Positions 44,740 through 55,105 of a stretch of DNA of 64,000 bases are shown here, one piece after another (the stretch's first letter is position 1; every line of letters starts with the position of its first letter). Where the stretch lies: NCBI RefSeq assembly GCF_016653615.1, contig NZ_CP067393.1:2123673-2187672 (forward strand), in the 5' to 3' direction. Source of the DNA: Entomomonas asaccharolytica. Lineage in GTDB: Bacteria > Pseudomonadota > Gammaproteobacteria > Pseudomonadales > Pseudomonadaceae. Below the pieces are notes generated by a model. It was given only the letters and a program-made list of their open reading frames with translations. It was not told the DNA's origin and did no database searches. The position numbers and the translations under genes were made by a program.

Positions 44740-44766
44740 GACCTTACCTTTAGTCAAGGTAACGTC
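44740..44766 (+). promoter_or_regulatory. Hairpin in leader of the next gene
   Basis: GAC..TTACCTT (44740-44750) pairs with AAGGTAA..GTC (44756-44766). It lies 22 bases before ATG 44789 and could influence translation. Confidence 0.4.
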
Positions 44767-44788
44767 TTAATGAAACGGCGAGGCAAAC

Positions 44789-45409
44789 ATGAAAAATGAC
44801 AAAAACAATCCTATTATTAAACAGCTAGAAGCAAACTATAAACAAGCTGCTGCTGAATACATTAATGAAGAAATGGAAGTACTTTCCTCATTAGCCAGTA
44901 AGAACAATCGTCCCATTACCATTCGTGAAGGGGGTAAAACCAATCTCATACTAATGATTTTGGGCATGCTTGCTTTAACCATCTTTATTGTTCATGCCAT
45001 ACTCTCTGCACAATATATATTAATGGTTATTTTAATCATTATTATTACCCTGATTAGCTGGCAAACCATCCAAACCTGTCGCAGAATTGGAAAACCACTA
45101 CTTACCCTCAATGAACAAGGTATACAACTCCCAATATTTGATAAAGTTATCTATTGGGAAGATATCGATCACTTCTATATCTCACAGACACAAAAATTAA
45201 TTTTTAATTTCCGAATCAAACCAGACCTTGAACTAGATATTACCCAGCATAGTGCATTAAAAATAAACTACTACCCTGAAAAACACCATATACAAGCCAT
45301 TATGCTAGACTTTAAAAGTAAGAAATACAGCAACTACTACCGTAATTTACTGATGGGTTATTGGGATTCAGGTATGGCAAGAGCACGCTTGAAGGAACTT
45401 ATAGAGTAA
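44789..45409 (+). CDS. Two-TM protein of the STM3941-like group
   Basis: 206 residues: an N-terminal cytoplasmic helix, two membrane segments (about 50-90), then a PH-like beta domain (PLLTLNEQGIQLPIFDKVIYWEDIDHFYI) and a helical tail. This layout matches STM3941-like proteins of unknown function. GGCGAGG precedes the ATG. Confidence 0.7.
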   Translation: MKNDKNNPIIKQLEANYKQAAAEYINEEMEVLSSLASKNNRPITIREGGKTNLILMILGMLALTIFIVHAILSAQYILMVILIIIITLISWQTIQTCRRIGKPLLTLNEQGIQLPIFDKVIYWEDIDHFYISQTQKLIFNFRIKPDLELDITQHSALKINYYPEKHHIQAIMLDFKSKKYSNYYRNLLMGYWDSGMARARLKELIE

Positions 45410-45424
45410 CGCCTTAATTCAGCG

Positions 45425-46429
45425 TTACTCACCAATCCCAAACTCACCACATAGATTTTGCGAAAAATAATAAGCTACCTCACTGGCGCTTAATCCTAAG
45501 CCTAATAAACGGCCTAATTTAGCCAGTGCAGCTTCTCGTGGCATACAACCACCACTAATTACTCCAATTTCTTGAAAAGTATTAGCAGCTTCATAATAAG
45601 AAAAATCGACACTACCTTCTGGACACTGGCTAATCGCCACCACTACTACACCCTGTGCGATTAACTGCTGTATACAAGTAATAAACGCCTCATCATCATT
45701 AGGGCCTGTACCACTGCCATAACATTCGATTACCAAACCATGCAAAAATAACCCCATTAATCCCTGCAACTGATATGCAGTAAGCCCAGGAAATAACGGC
45801 AAAATAGTAACCGTAGGCAAACTACCCACAAATGGATAAGTTAACTCCTCAGGCATCCTTGTTACCAAAGGTTTAGGTTGTAAAGCAGGTAACGATACAA
45901 AAGGACTGCGACCAACACTACGCCATTTTCGGCAACGGGTGCCAGACAGCAATTCACCATGGAAAAACACTTGTACACCGTTCACTTTACCTTGGCTTAA
46001 TGCAGCCATCGAACCACAAATATTCTCTTTAGCATCACTACCTTCTACAGCCGCAGGTTCCATGGCACCCGTCATCAACACAGGCACATCAAACCCTAAT
46101 AACTGAAAAGATAAAGCAGCAGCACTATAGGCCAGTGTATCCGTTCCTTGTAAAATCAACACACTATCACACTCAGCACAAGTAACCGCATCAACCACAA
46201 AACCCACTAAATTCTGCCAATAGGTAGGCGACATATTAGCGCTATCAATCAGCGGCTCAACCTCCTGATACTGCCATTGATTATTACCAATTTCTGCAAA
46301 ATCTTTTAAATAATCCTGCAAATAATGCTCAAAGCCAGCACTGGCAATCAACCCCTTATCACTGGGCATCATGCCAATCGTACCACCAGTATATAAAATC
46401 ATCGTTTTTTGATAAGGGAATATTGCCAT
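45425..46429 (-). CDS. ansA: Type I L-asparaginase
   Basis: 334 residues without a signal peptide. The two threonine motifs are present: YTGGTIGMMPS near residue 12 and ILQGTDTLAYS near residue 92, with GAMEPA and a C-terminal SGGCMPREAALAKL block. Cytosolic type I enzymes hydrolyse asparagine to aspartate and ammonia. It overlaps nothing and is followed on the same strand by nothing before 45409. Confidence 0.92.
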   Translation of the reverse strand: MAIFPYQKTMILYTGGTIGMMPSDKGLIASAGFEHYLQDYLKDFAEIGNNQWQYQEVEPLIDSANMSPTYWQNLVGFVVDAVTCAECDSVLILQGTDTLAYSAAALSFQLLGFDVPVLMTGAMEPAAVEGSDAKENICGSMAALSQGKVNGVQVFFHGELLSGTRCRKWRSVGRSPFVSLPALQPKPLVTRMPEELTYPFVGSLPTVTILPLFPGLTAYQLQGLMGLFLHGLVIECYGSGTGPNDDEAFITCIQQLIAQGVVVVAISQCPEGSVDFSYYEAANTFQEIGVISGGCMPREAALAKLGRLLGLGLSASEVAYYFSQNLCGEFGIGE

Positions 46430-46479
46430 CTTTAAGCCTCTAATTATTATTAAAATTCCAATTTACTTACATCAATCCA

Positions 46480-46794
46480 CTAGTTATCTGCTGATTGCAT
46501 GACATAAATAGCACTATCTGCCAACAACTCCTTAGTGCTCTCACCATACGCATTCATATGTGGTGTTGCCAAATGAGCTTGCAAGGCTGCCATACTTTCC
46601 CACTGCTCAACAAAAGCAAAGCTATCCTCGCCTAATGGTTTTTGGAAAGGGCCAGCATTGTTCACATCTTCTACTAAACGATATTCATGACAACCTTGCT
46701 CCGCTCTTACCGTGGCTAAGTTAGCACGAGCAATTTGCAATACCTGCTGTTTTTTACCTGCTTTTGCTGTCATTACTGCAAATACACTAATCAT
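46480..46794 (-). CDS. Antibiotic biosynthesis monooxygenase (ABM) domain protein
   Basis: 104 residues of the YgiN/ABM ferredoxin-like fold: ISVFAVMTAKAGKKQQVLQIA, EQGCHEYRLVED, FAFVEQWESMAALQAHLATPH. Members dimerise and act on quinones or as small monooxygenases. GAGGGTAGAATA precedes the ATG. A hairpin repeat element lies upstream. Confidence 0.9.
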   Translation of the reverse strand: MISVFAVMTAKAGKKQQVLQIARANLATVRAEQGCHEYRLVEDVNNAGPFQKPLGEDSFAFVEQWESMAALQAHLATPHMNAYGESTKELLADSAIYVMQSADN

Positions 46795-46813
46795 TATTCT
46801 ACCCTCGTCTTAG

Positions 46814-46955
46814 AGCCTAACTCATTAGGCTATTTTATTTGTCATTTTGAACGAGAGCAGTGCTCAAAATCCTCACATACCGCATGTATGCTGTGGTTTT
46901 TCCGCGCTGTTCCTATTCAAACTGACGGCAACAATTGCGCCTACTGAAATAGGCT
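46814..46955. repeat. 142-bp imperfect inverted repeat, MITE/BIME-like
   Basis: The whole element folds on a centre near 46891: AGCCTA ends mirror each other, then TCATTTTGAA/TTCAAACTGA, AGAGCAGTGC/GCGCTGTTCC and CACATAC/GTATGCTGTG. Two internal AGCCTA hairpins are also present. The TGTCATTTTGAACG core recalls dispersed bacterial repeats of the type TGTCATTCTGAACG, from memory. It lies between two minus-strand genes and reaches the stop of the Nudix gene. Confidence 0.7.
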
Positions 46956-46956
46956 G

Positions 46957-47904
46957 TTAATCCAACTCGTAAGGCCATAACCCACGTATAGCCGCCACAC
47001 CCTGCGCTCCTGCTTGCTGCGCAGTGGGTACATCTTGCCCCGTTAAACCACCTAATACAAAAACAGGGCGATCAAAATCAGCGATTAACTGTTTGGCACG
47101 CTCCCAACCTAAAGGTTCCACATCAGGATGGGTAGCCGTTTTCTGAACAGGCGAAAGGGTTACAAAATCCACCCCCATCTTCTTAGCCAAAGCCAACTCC
47201 TGCTCATTATGGCAAGAAGCCGCTAACCATCGATTAGCAGGCAATGGCCGCCCTTTATCTGCTAACTTACGTAACTGCTCAGCAGTGACATGCCAACCTG
47301 CACTGGGGAAATCCCCTAACCACTCAAAGGCACCTTTTACCAATAAATCTGCACGCCCTGCACATACCCCAACCGCATCTATTGCCAAATCACGGTAATC
47401 AGGATCGAAAAAATGAGGTGCGCGTAAACAAATCAGCTTAATGCCCTCATCCAAGGCAATACGAATACCCTCAATAATCTCAGCACGATCCAAATTTTCA
47501 GGGGTAATCAAATAACGATTAGATAAACGCGCTGCTGTAATAATTGCTTTATTGGCAGCAGGGAAATCATACTGCAACAAATTTTTAGGCTGCACCCAAA
47601 TAACCTCTTGCCCTTCTGCGCCCCCAGCCTCACCTTCAAAAGCAGTCACTTCCCAAATATCTAAATGCACACCGTATTCAGGATACTGATGACTGGTCTG
47701 AAACACAGGGTTCAGCTTGGTCACCTCAATCGCCAATTCCTCTTTTAACTCGCGTTTTAAAGCTTGTTCAGCTGATTCGCCTGCCTCAATCTTACCACCA
47801 GGAAACTCCCATAAGCCACCTTGATGTTTATGCTTAGCTCGACGTGCTAATAACACCCGCCCATTTTGACGAATAATAGCAGCGACTACCTTAATTTGCT
47901 CCAC
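46957..47904 (-). CDS. Nudix hydrolase fused to thiamine-phosphate-synthase-like domain
   Basis: 315 residues from GTG 47904 (GAGGATAAAAT upstream). The Nudix box GGKIEAGESAEQALKRELKEEL is present near residue 38 (GX5EX7REUXEEXGU). The C-terminal half is a TIM-barrel TMP-synthase-like domain (LICLRAPHFFDPDYRDLA, VFVLGGLTGQDVPTAQQAGAQGVAAIRGLW). This two-domain fusion is typical of Pseudomonas and follows ArgJ there. The Nudix part likely sanitises oxidised nucleotides (MutT function); the second domain may be inactive. Confidence 0.93.
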   Translation of the reverse strand: MEQIKVVAAIIRQNGRVLLARRAKHKHQGGLWEFPGGKIEAGESAEQALKRELKEELAIEVTKLNPVFQTSHQYPEYGVHLDIWEVTAFEGEAGGAEGQEVIWVQPKNLLQYDFPAANKAIITAARLSNRYLITPENLDRAEIIEGIRIALDEGIKLICLRAPHFFDPDYRDLAIDAVGVCAGRADLLVKGAFEWLGDFPSAGWHVTAEQLRKLADKGRPLPANRWLAASCHNEQELALAKKMGVDFVTLSPVQKTATHPDVEPLGWERAKQLIADFDRPVFVLGGLTGQDVPTAQQAGAQGVAAIRGLWPYELD

Positions 47905-47938
47905 ATTTTATCCTCTAGCATGGGTAGTATCTTCATAC

Positions 47939-48247
47939 TTATAAATAAAACCCCAATGCATTTAATACAAACAAAGCCATAATGATTGATACAATATTAG
48001 CTAACCAACACCATCCCATATTAATAGCCCACTTTCTAGCCCAAAAATGGCACCCAATCATAAATACCATAGTAACCAGAAAGGCTCCACAAACAGCCAT
48101 TAAAGACTGTTCTACTTTATGGCTACCGCTAGGATCAAAAGTATCAACAGGCACATAATCTGCAATATAAATTGCTAACAGAAACAATAAAAGATAAAAC
48201 ACCATAATAACTAAAAAAAATATCCATTGTTTTATTGCTATTGGCAT
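47939..48247 (-). CDS. Small membrane protein
   Basis: 102 residues with three hydrophobic segments (about 8-29, 47-66 and 82-101). It lies between argJ and the Nudix/TMP-synthase gene on the same strand. Not recognised. Confidence 0.65.
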   Translation of the reverse strand: MPIAIKQWIFFLVIMVFYLLLFLLAIYIADYVPVDTFDPSGSHKVEQSLMAVCGAFLVTMVFMIGCHFWARKWAINMGWCWLANIVSIIMALFVLNALGFYL

Positions 48248-48289
48248 CTATCCTCCTTGTTTTGCTATGTTATTAATCTCACTTAAAAT

Positions 48290-49513
48290 TTATGAACGAT
48301 ATTCTGCATTAATCTTCACATACTCATGGGATAAGTCAGTAGTCCAAATAGTTTCTTGGCAAGCGCCACGATTTAACTCAATACGAATTGTAATCTCAGC
48401 TTGTTGCATAGCTTTTGCCCCTTGCTCCTCAGTATAACTAGCGGCACGCCCACCTGCGTCAACAATCTGCACATCACCTAAAAACACATTAACCTTGCTC
48501 ACATCTAAGTTAGCCACTCCAGAATAACCCACTGCGGCTACAATACGTCCCCAGTTAGGATCAGAAGCAAATAATGCCGTCTTTACCAAAGGCGAATGAG
48601 CCACTGCATAGGCTACATCTAAACACTCTTGATGAGTACTACCACCATTTACCTTAACCGTTACAAACTTAGTAGCGCCTTCTCCATCACGCACAATCGC
48701 TTGCGCTAACTCCATTGCCACCGAAAATAAGGCTACTTTTAGCTTATCATAATATTCGCCACTGGCCTGGGTAATTTCAGGCAACTCTGTTTCGCCTGTA
48801 GCTACTAGCACGCAACTATCATTGGTAGAAGTATCACCATCAATCGTAATCCGATTAAACGACTTATTAGTAGCATCTTCTAATAAAGCCTGTAAGACAG
48901 GTTTAGCCACCTTGGCATCAGTTGCAATATAACCCAACATAGTGCCCATATTAGGGCAAATCATCCCAGCCCCTTTACTAATACCTGTTACAGTAATGGT
49001 TTTACCCTCATGCTGAAAACGTACACTTGCCCCTTTAGGGGTTGTATCCGTTGTCATAATACCTTCAGCCGCATTTAACCAATTATCTTCTTTTAAATCA
49101 GCCATCGCTTGTGGAATAACAGCCATAATTTTTTCTATGGGTAATGGCTCACCTATCACCCCTGTAGAAAAAGGCAAAACAGCCTCCACAGCAGCCCCTG
49201 TAGCATTAGCCACTGCCTCACATACTGCATGAGCTGATAGTAAACCCTGTTGGCCTGTCCCTGCATTAGCATTACCCGTATTGGTAATAAAATAACGAGT
49301 TGCTTGACCTGTGGCCAAATGCTTTTTCGATAAAATAACAGGCGCGGCACAAAACGCATTGCGGGTAAATACCCCCACAACCTGTGCTTGCTCACTGCAA
49401 CGCATTAGCACTACATCTTTACGGCCAGCTTTTTTAATACCTGCAGAAGCGATACCTAACTCAAAACCTTTGACAGGACTTAATACTGAAGGGATTTCCA
49501 AACCTACTGCCAT
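48290..49513 (-). CDS. argJ: Glutamate N-acetyltransferase / amino-acid acetyltransferase (bifunctional ArgJ)
   Basis: 407 residues. ArgJ transfers acetyl from N-acetylornithine to glutamate in the arginine cycle and self-cleaves before the catalytic Thr. The cleavage block reads GAGMICPNMGTMLGYIATDA, so the residue before Thr is Gly where Ala is usual. FNRITIDGDTSTNDSC and SDPNWGRIVAAVGYSG are other family motifs. Gene order secA, argJ, Nudix is as in Pseudomonas. CTTAGAGGAG precedes the ATG. Confidence 0.96.
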   Translation of the reverse strand: MAVGLEIPSVLSPVKGFELGIASAGIKKAGRKDVVLMRCSEQAQVVGVFTRNAFCAAPVILSKKHLATGQATRYFITNTGNANAGTGQQGLLSAHAVCEAVANATGAAVEAVLPFSTGVIGEPLPIEKIMAVIPQAMADLKEDNWLNAAEGIMTTDTTPKGASVRFQHEGKTITVTGISKGAGMICPNMGTMLGYIATDAKVAKPVLQALLEDATNKSFNRITIDGDTSTNDSCVLVATGETELPEITQASGEYYDKLKVALFSVAMELAQAIVRDGEGATKFVTVKVNGGSTHQECLDVAYAVAHSPLVKTALFASDPNWGRIVAAVGYSGVANLDVSKVNVFLGDVQIVDAGGRAASYTEEQGAKAMQQAEITIRIELNRGACQETIWTTDLSHEYVKINAEYRS

Positions 49514-49541
49514 TTTAAGACTCCTCTAAGCCTAAAACAAA

Positions 49542-49564
49542 CACACCACAAAAGATGTGGTGTG
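49542..49564 (-). terminator. Intrinsic terminator after secA
   Basis: CACACCACA (49542-49550) pairs with TGTGGTGTG (49556-49564). On the minus strand the tail is T-rich (TTTGTTTT). It lies between secA and argJ. Confidence 0.75.
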
Positions 49565-49597
49565 AAAGATAAATAACGGTTACTGCGTGATTAAAAT

Positions 49598-52354
49598 TTA
49601 TTCAATACGACCACAACACTGTTTATATTTTTTACCAGAACCACAAGGACAAGGATCATTCCGTCCTACCTTAGCCCCTTCACGACGCACTGGTTGCTGT
49701 GGCTGTGTTGGCGCCAACTCTTCAATAGCTTGTTGCTCTGGGCTTTCATCCAATGATGAAGTTGCCTCATCATGCTGGAACACCATACTTTGTGCAATAC
49801 GCTCAGCTTCTTGGTGAAGACGTGCTTCCTCCTCTTCTGCTGTATGGTGGTTTACCTGTGCATTAGCTAATAAACTCACTGTATTGTACTTAATGGTATT
49901 CAACAAACGCTCAAATAACTCAAACGACTCACGCTTATATTCTTGCTTAGGATTCTTCTGCGCATAACCACGTAAATGAATTCCTTGGCGTAAGTGATCC
50001 ATACGGGTTAAATGATCTTTCCAAAGCTCATCGATCTCTCTTAACAACACATATTTTTCAAAGCCACGAATATTTTCATCGCCTGCTTCTTCTTCAACTG
50101 CCGCGTATTTCTCAATAACCGCTTGCTCAATACGCTCTCTTAAAGTTTCTTCATAGAGCTTATCATCTTCATCTAACCATTGTTGGATAGGTAATTCCTG
50201 CCCAAAATCAGTGCGTAAAACTTGCTCTAAGCCTGCAATATCCCACTGCTCAGGTAATGACATAGGCGGAATATAATCATTAATAGTGGCAGTTAACACC
50301 TCATTGCGGAACTCTTTAATAATATGGCTAATATCATTAGTTTCTAAAATAGTATCACGCATATGATAGATAACTTTACGCTGTTCGTTAGCCACATCAT
50401 CATATTCAAGCAATTGCTTACGAATATCAAAGTTACGGCCTTCTACTTTACGTTGCGCTTTCTCAATGGCATTGGTTACCATACGATGCTCAATCGCCTC
50501 GCCTTCTTTCATACCCAGCACTTGCATAATGCTACGCATACGATCAGAAGCGAAAATACGCATTAAATTATCTTCTAATGACAAATAGAAACGGCTCGCA
50601 CCAGGGTCACCTTGACGGCCAGAACGACCACGCAACTGATTATCAATACGACGTGACTCATGGCGCTCAGTACCAATCACAAATAAACCACCTGCTTCCA
50701 ATACCGTTTGGTGATCATCACGCCATTGTTCTTCTAACGCTTTTAACTGCTCAGCAGTTGGCTCTTCTAACTTAGCTGCTTCTGCTTCCCAATTACCACC
50801 TAATAGAATATCCGTACCACGACCCGCCATATTGGTTGCAATCGTCACTGCACCAGGGCGACCAGCCTGTGCAATAATATCTGCTTCCTTATCATGGAAC
50901 TTAGCATTTAACACATTATGTTTAATACCAGCCTTCTCAAGCACAGTAGATAACAATTCAGAGGTATCAATCGAAGCCGTACCCACTAACACAGGTTGCT
51001 TACGCTCTTGTGCTGCTTTAATCTCCTGAATAATCGCCTCATACTTCTCTTTTTGCGTCATATATACCAAATCATTAGCATCTTTACGTGCTAATGGGCG
51101 GTTAGTAGGAATAACCACCACATCAAGGTTATAAATTTGACGGAATTCAAAGGCCTCAGTATCTGCTGTACCCGTCATGCCCGACAACTTATCGTACAAA
51201 CGGAAAAAGTTCTGGAAAGTAATAGAAGCCAAGGTTTGGCTTTCTGGCTGAATAGGTACTTGCTCTTTTGCTTCAATAGCTTGGTGTAAGCCTTCTGACA
51301 AGCGACGCCCTTTCATTGGACGACCGGTATGCTCATCAATCAACAACACCTCATTATCCTGAATAATATACTCAACATTACGGTGATATAGTACATGGGC
51401 TCTTAATGCTGAAAGCACATGGCTAAATAACGTAGCATTATTAGCAGAATATAGGCTATCACCCTCTGCTAACAAACCATTCTCCATTAATAAATCTTCA
51501 ACGTATTGATGACCTATTTCTGTTAACTCAGCGGTACGCGACTTCTCATCAACTGTATAGTGACCTTCTTTTTTGATTTCCTTAGCAGAACCTTCGCCCT
51601 CTTCAATCTGTTGCGAAAGTTTTGGAATCAACTTATCTAAACGAATATAAAGCTCAGAACTATCCTCAGCTTGACCTGAAATAATTAATGGCGTTCTTGC
51701 CTCATCGATTAAAATAGAGTCAACCTCATCCACCACAGCGAAGTTAAGCACTTGTTGGAACTTATCTTCTTGGCGGAAAGCCATATTATCTCTTAAATAA
51801 TCGAAACCAAACTCGTTATTAGTACCGTAAGTAATATCAGCGCGGTAAGCAGCGCGTTTTTCTTCTGGGTCTTGGAAAGGAACGATAACACCAACACTCA
51901 TCCCTAAGAACTCATATAACGGTCTCATCCAATTAGCATCACGTTTCGCTAAGTAATCATTCACCGTTACAACATGCACCCCTTTACCCGACAAAGCATT
52001 TAAATAAACTGCTAAGGTACACATTAAGGTTTTACCCTCACCGGTACGCATCTCAGCAATCTTACCCTCATGCAACGTCATCGCACCAATTAACTGCACA
52101 TCAAAGTGACGCATGCCCATTACCCGCTTACTCGCTTCACGGGCAACTGCAAAGGCCTCAGGCAATAATTTATTTAAACTCTCACCCTTTGCTATACGCT
52201 CTCTAAATTCTACTGTTTTGGCACGTAGTTGATCATCATGCAAAGCAACCATGCTCTCCTCAAGAGCATTAATAGCCTTGACCATTTTCGACATGCGTTT
52301 AACTTCGCGATCGTTTTTGCTTCCAAAAAGCTTATTCAGTAAAGGACCAAGCAT
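49598..52354 (-). CDS. secA: Preprotein translocase ATPase SecA
   Basis: 918 residues. Walker A MRTGEGKT and [23 protein letters not shown] and the C-terminal zinc finger [20 protein letters not shown] are all present, so the gene is complete. SecA drives proteins through SecYEG. A terminator follows; the start ATG 52354 is preceded by GAGGAAGATTCTG. Confidence 0.99.
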   Translation of the reverse strand: MLGPLLNKLFGSKNDREVKRMSKMVKAINALEESMVALHDDQLRAKTVEFRERIAKGESLNKLLPEAFAVAREASKRVMGMRHFDVQLIGAMTLHEGKIAEMRTGEGKTLMCTLAVYLNALSGKGVHVVTVNDYLAKRDANWMRPLYEFLGMSVGVIVPFQDPEEKRAAYRADITYGTNNEFGFDYLRDNMAFRQEDKFQQVLNFAVVDEVDSILIDEARTPLIISGQAEDSSELYIRLDKLIPKLSQQIEEGEGSAKEIKKEGHYTVDEKSRTAELTEIGHQYVEDLLMENGLLAEGDSLYSANNATLFSHVLSALRAHVLYHRNVEYIIQDNEVLLIDEHTGRPMKGRRLSEGLHQAIEAKEQVPIQPESQTLASITFQNFFRLYDKLSGMTGTADTEAFEFRQIYNLDVVVIPTNRPLARKDANDLVYMTQKEKYEAIIQEIKAAQERKQPVLVGTASIDTSELLSTVLEKAGIKHNVLNAKFHDKEADIIAQAGRPGAVTIATNMAGRGTDILLGGNWEAEAAKLEEPTAEQLKALEEQWRDDHQTVLEAGGLFVIGTERHESRRIDNQLRGRSGRQGDPGASRFYLSLEDNLMRIFASDRMRSIMQVLGMKEGEAIEHRMVTNAIEKAQRKVEGRNFDIRKQLLEYDDVANEQRKVIYHMRDTILETNDISHIIKEFRNEVLTATINDYIPPMSLPEQWDIAGLEQVLRTDFGQELPIQQWLDEDDKLYEETLRERIEQAVIEKYAAVEEEAGDENIRGFEKYVLLREIDELWKDHLTRMDHLRQGIHLRGYAQKNPKQEYKRESFELFERLLNTIKYNTVSLLANAQVNHHTAEEEEARLHQEAERIAQSMVFQHDEATSSLDESPEQQAIEELAPTQPQQPVRREGAKVGRNDPCPCGSGKKYKQCCGRIE

Positions 52355-52819
52355 ATTAACAGAATCTTCCTCAAATATTTCGTGGCAGGATCAAACCTAA
52401 CAGACCCTGAGCAATGACATGCAATTGCTATTAACAATTAATTCAACTAAATTTAGTTATTATAAAATAACTTTGTCGCTAATAGTGAAATAAAAGCAAT
52501 TATTTTACTCCGAATTGAAGATTAAAATACATAATAATAACTGTTACCCTACAATTTTAACTAAAGTGAATGACTGAAGCCGCTACAACCATTAACACCA
52601 CGTCATTTCACCTGCCAGCAAAATAAAGCACAACTATTACAGATATTTTCTATAACAAATTGTTCAACAACACATATTTCAAAAAACTTAGCAAAACAAA
52701 CCAATAACCATATACAAAATGTTTATATTTTTATCTAATTGCTAACTAGTCTATTGCTCACAGTATTCGCTATACTACGTGCCTTACTATTGATTACTAA
52801 GGTTTAGGGAATATTATCA
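52355..52819. other. Divergent intergenic region secA/yqhA
   Basis: 465 bases with no ORF that I can support, in particular no secM-like gene. Promoters for both genes must be here. Confidence 0.35.
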
Positions 52820-53365
52820 ATGAAAAAAGCAGAAGTTATCTTAGAAAACTTAATGTATTCAACTCGCTGGATACTTGCCCCAATATGCTTTGGACTATCT
52901 ATTGCGCTGCTTGCCCTAACCATTAAATTTTACCAAGAACTATTTCATATACTACCTGCCATTTTCAACCTGCCTGAAGCAGAACTTATCCTCAAGCTAC
53001 TATCATTAATTGATATGGTACTGGTAGGCGGGCTACTGGTCATGGTTATGTTTGCTAGCTATGAAAACTTTGTTTCCCAAATGAACATCCATAGCCATCG
53101 GGAAAAACTAGACTGGTTAGGCAAAATGGACTCAGGCTCCTTAAAAACCAAAGTATCTGTCTCCATTGTCGCCATCTCCTCCATCCACCTATTAAGAATG
53201 TTTATGGATGCCCAAAAAATAGAAAACGACAAACTCATGTGGTACGTTATTCTTCACCTAACTTTCGTCGTTTCCGCCCTAGTAGTTACTTATATGGACA
53301 ACTTAGGCAAAAAAAGCAAAGCCAAAATAAAACAGATCAACAACTCACAAGATGACGAATCATAG
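52820..53365 (+). CDS. yqhA: YqhA-type membrane protein (TIGR00645)
   Basis: 181 residues with three to four membrane segments and family motifs [34 protein letters not shown] and [13 protein letters not shown]. The role is unknown. GGTTTAGGGAATATTATCA precedes the ATG. Confidence 0.88.
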   Translation: MKKAEVILENLMYSTRWILAPICFGLSIALLALTIKFYQELFHILPAIFNLPEAELILKLLSLIDMVLVGGLLVMVMFASYENFVSQMNIHSHREKLDWLGKMDSGSLKTKVSVSIVAISSIHLLRMFMDAQKIENDKLMWYVILHLTFVVSALVVTYMDNLGKKSKAKIKQINNSQDDES

Positions 53366-53396
53366 ACAAACCCAAGCTAGTCATAAAAAGAGAAAC

Positions 53397-53420
53397 ATGG
53401 AGGGCAGAACGCTCCTCCAT
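53397..53420. terminator. Hairpin between convergent genes
   Basis: ATGGAGG (53397-53403) pairs with CCTCCAT (53414-53420). The T run is poor. Confidence 0.45.
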
Positions 53421-53449
53421 TAGAAATATAAAAACTTAACTAAATAGGC

Positions 53450-53974
53450 TTAACCTGCTATATCCATCTTAGCAAGCACCACCTTACCATCTACCTTCTC
53501 AAAATAATAAATATAAGACTGCTCAGCATAAGGGAAACTAGCTGCATTAGTGGGGGTTAGCACATTTAAAATAATCCTAAAATCATCCTCATTTTGCAAA
53601 ATAAAATGACACTCAAAACTACCCTCTTTATAACTAACCATCCGATAAATAGAACCAGATAACTCACTACTATCAACCAGATACTGCAAATACTTAATAA
53701 AATAGTGGTAAGATAACCTATTAGGAAACAAAGAACTTATGCCCTGTTTTTTTATTATTGCCAGCATCTCACCCTTACTTACAAATCCCTTTTCTTTTAA
53801 ATCAACAAAAACGCCATTATCCTTAAGAACATCCCTACCCCTTAAAAAATCTTGCCGTAACGCAGTTATATCCTTCCGCGTAAACTCATCAGCTCCCTCC
53901 CCCTGAGCACTTACAACACCTACAAACAAAAAACACATTATTAAATAAATCAAAAAATTAATACAACTTCTCAT
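53450..53974 (-). CDS. Secreted protein in the T6SS island
   Basis: 174 residues with a signal peptide (about 1-23, ending VVSAQG). The rest mixes helices and a beta tail (FECHFILQNEDDFRIILNVLT). Its place downstream of the effector suggests an immunity or accessory protein, but nothing proves it. No family recognised. Confidence 0.6.
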   Translation of the reverse strand: MRSCINFLIYLIMCFLFVGVVSAQGEGADEFTRKDITALRQDFLRGRDVLKDNGVFVDLKEKGFVSKGEMLAIIKKQGISSLFPNRLSYHYFIKYLQYLVDSSELSGSIYRMVSYKEGSFECHFILQNEDDFRIILNVLTPTNAASFPYAEQSYIYYFEKVDGKVVLAKMDIAG

Positions 53975-54104
53975 GTTTTTTACAGCTCAGTAATTAACAC
54001 GATAGATAATCACCACCGCATTACACAAAAGTTAATGGCCATTTTTAAACAGCTCTTTCTATCAATAGTATAGCCCCAATTACCCCTAAATAAATAGCAT
54101 ATAT

Positions 54105-54476
54105 CTATAAAAATACTGGACACTTTTCTTGCTTTAATCCTTTAATTTTATTTTCCTCAAATACAAAATAACAATCTTGATACTCATCAGAATCTATATT
54201 TTTGTAATAACGAGCAATTAATAGGTAGCTACTAGGCTGATATAACAACTCAATAAAATAGTTACTGTTTTTATTAGTTTCAGGATTAAATGTAAAACGC
54301 CCTAGCTCATTTGAGTAATCTTTATTTTCAGCTAAGTTATTTAATGTGTAATAACGACAACTATAACCACAGCTATGCAAACCAATATAATATTTTCCTG
54401 AAAAGTTAATGACTACAGGATTAACTACTTTCCCTAAATGATCAAACCAAATATTACCCTTACTAAGTATACTCAC
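54105..54476 (-). CDS. Hypothetical protein overlapping a pseudogene end
   Basis: 123 residues from GTG 54476, which overlaps the 3' end of the pseudogene at 54463-54849, so it may depend on coupled translation. Contains paired Cys (HSCGYSCRYY), FTFNPETN and an end KCPVFL. No signal peptide. Unknown; it may be a fragment. Confidence 0.45.
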   Translation of the reverse strand: MSILSKGNIWFDHLGKVVNPVVINFSGKYYIGLHSCGYSCRYYTLNNLAENKDYSNELGRFTFNPETNKNSNYFIELLYQPSSYLLIARYYKNIDSDEYQDCYFVFEENKIKGLKQEKCPVFL

Positions 54477-54849
54477 TAGGAATCTTTATATCACCTTGAT
54501 AGCTAGTGACTGAATACTTTTCAAAAAGATGATCATTTTCGTTATTATCAGTATCAGATTCAATATTCTCACCATATGTTTCTAACTTTTTAAGAATACT
54601 AGTATTATCTTTGTACTTACTTTCTAATCTCAATAATGCCTGATCCGTTCCTTTACAATAGCTATCCAGCTCCGCATTTAAGTTTCTAGTATTATCAATC
54701 TCTGGCTTACCCGAAATTTCACCACGTAGATGATCACATTGATCTCTTTTTTATATAAAACTAGTAACATCTTGTGGATATACCTCTTTAGAAAAAGCAT
54801 TTTGTGAAATAGAAAATATCATCAAGATTAAAATTATCTGTTTTAACAT
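54463..54849 (-). pseudogene. Periplasmic protein pseudogene with in-frame TAA
   Basis: From ATG 54849 the frame reads a signal peptide (MLKQIILILMIFSISQNAFS), then VYPQDVTSFI, a TAA, and then KRDQCDHLRGE and YCKGTDQALLRLESKY before the real stop at 54463. The CDHLRGE and YCxGTDxxLxxL blocks are typical of small periplasmic proteins of lipoprotein type. A Glu codon to TAA change would restore FIEKRDQCDHLRGE. It lies among candidate immunity genes. Confidence 0.75.
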
Positions 54850-55105
54850 CATTACTTATTACTATCTAAACTTAATGACTAAAAGTTGTTATTCAACTAA
54901 TATAATGAATCTGAAACTAATTTTCCATATACTATACTCAATTAATATGCAGCGAGCCTTATATTACAAGCAAGAATTACAAGAGTATAATATTCGTTCT
55001 GTTATAAAGATGCAGTCATAATATCAGGTATAACCCTTTCAAATAGAGTTAAATCAGAATTAAATAAATTCTATGAAATATAAATAACTTCAAAAGATAA
55101 TAGTT

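Noticed and set aside
52355-52560. secM-like arrest peptide upstream of secA
   Set aside because: No minus-strand ORF with a signal peptide and an arrest motif is present; only fragments with stops.
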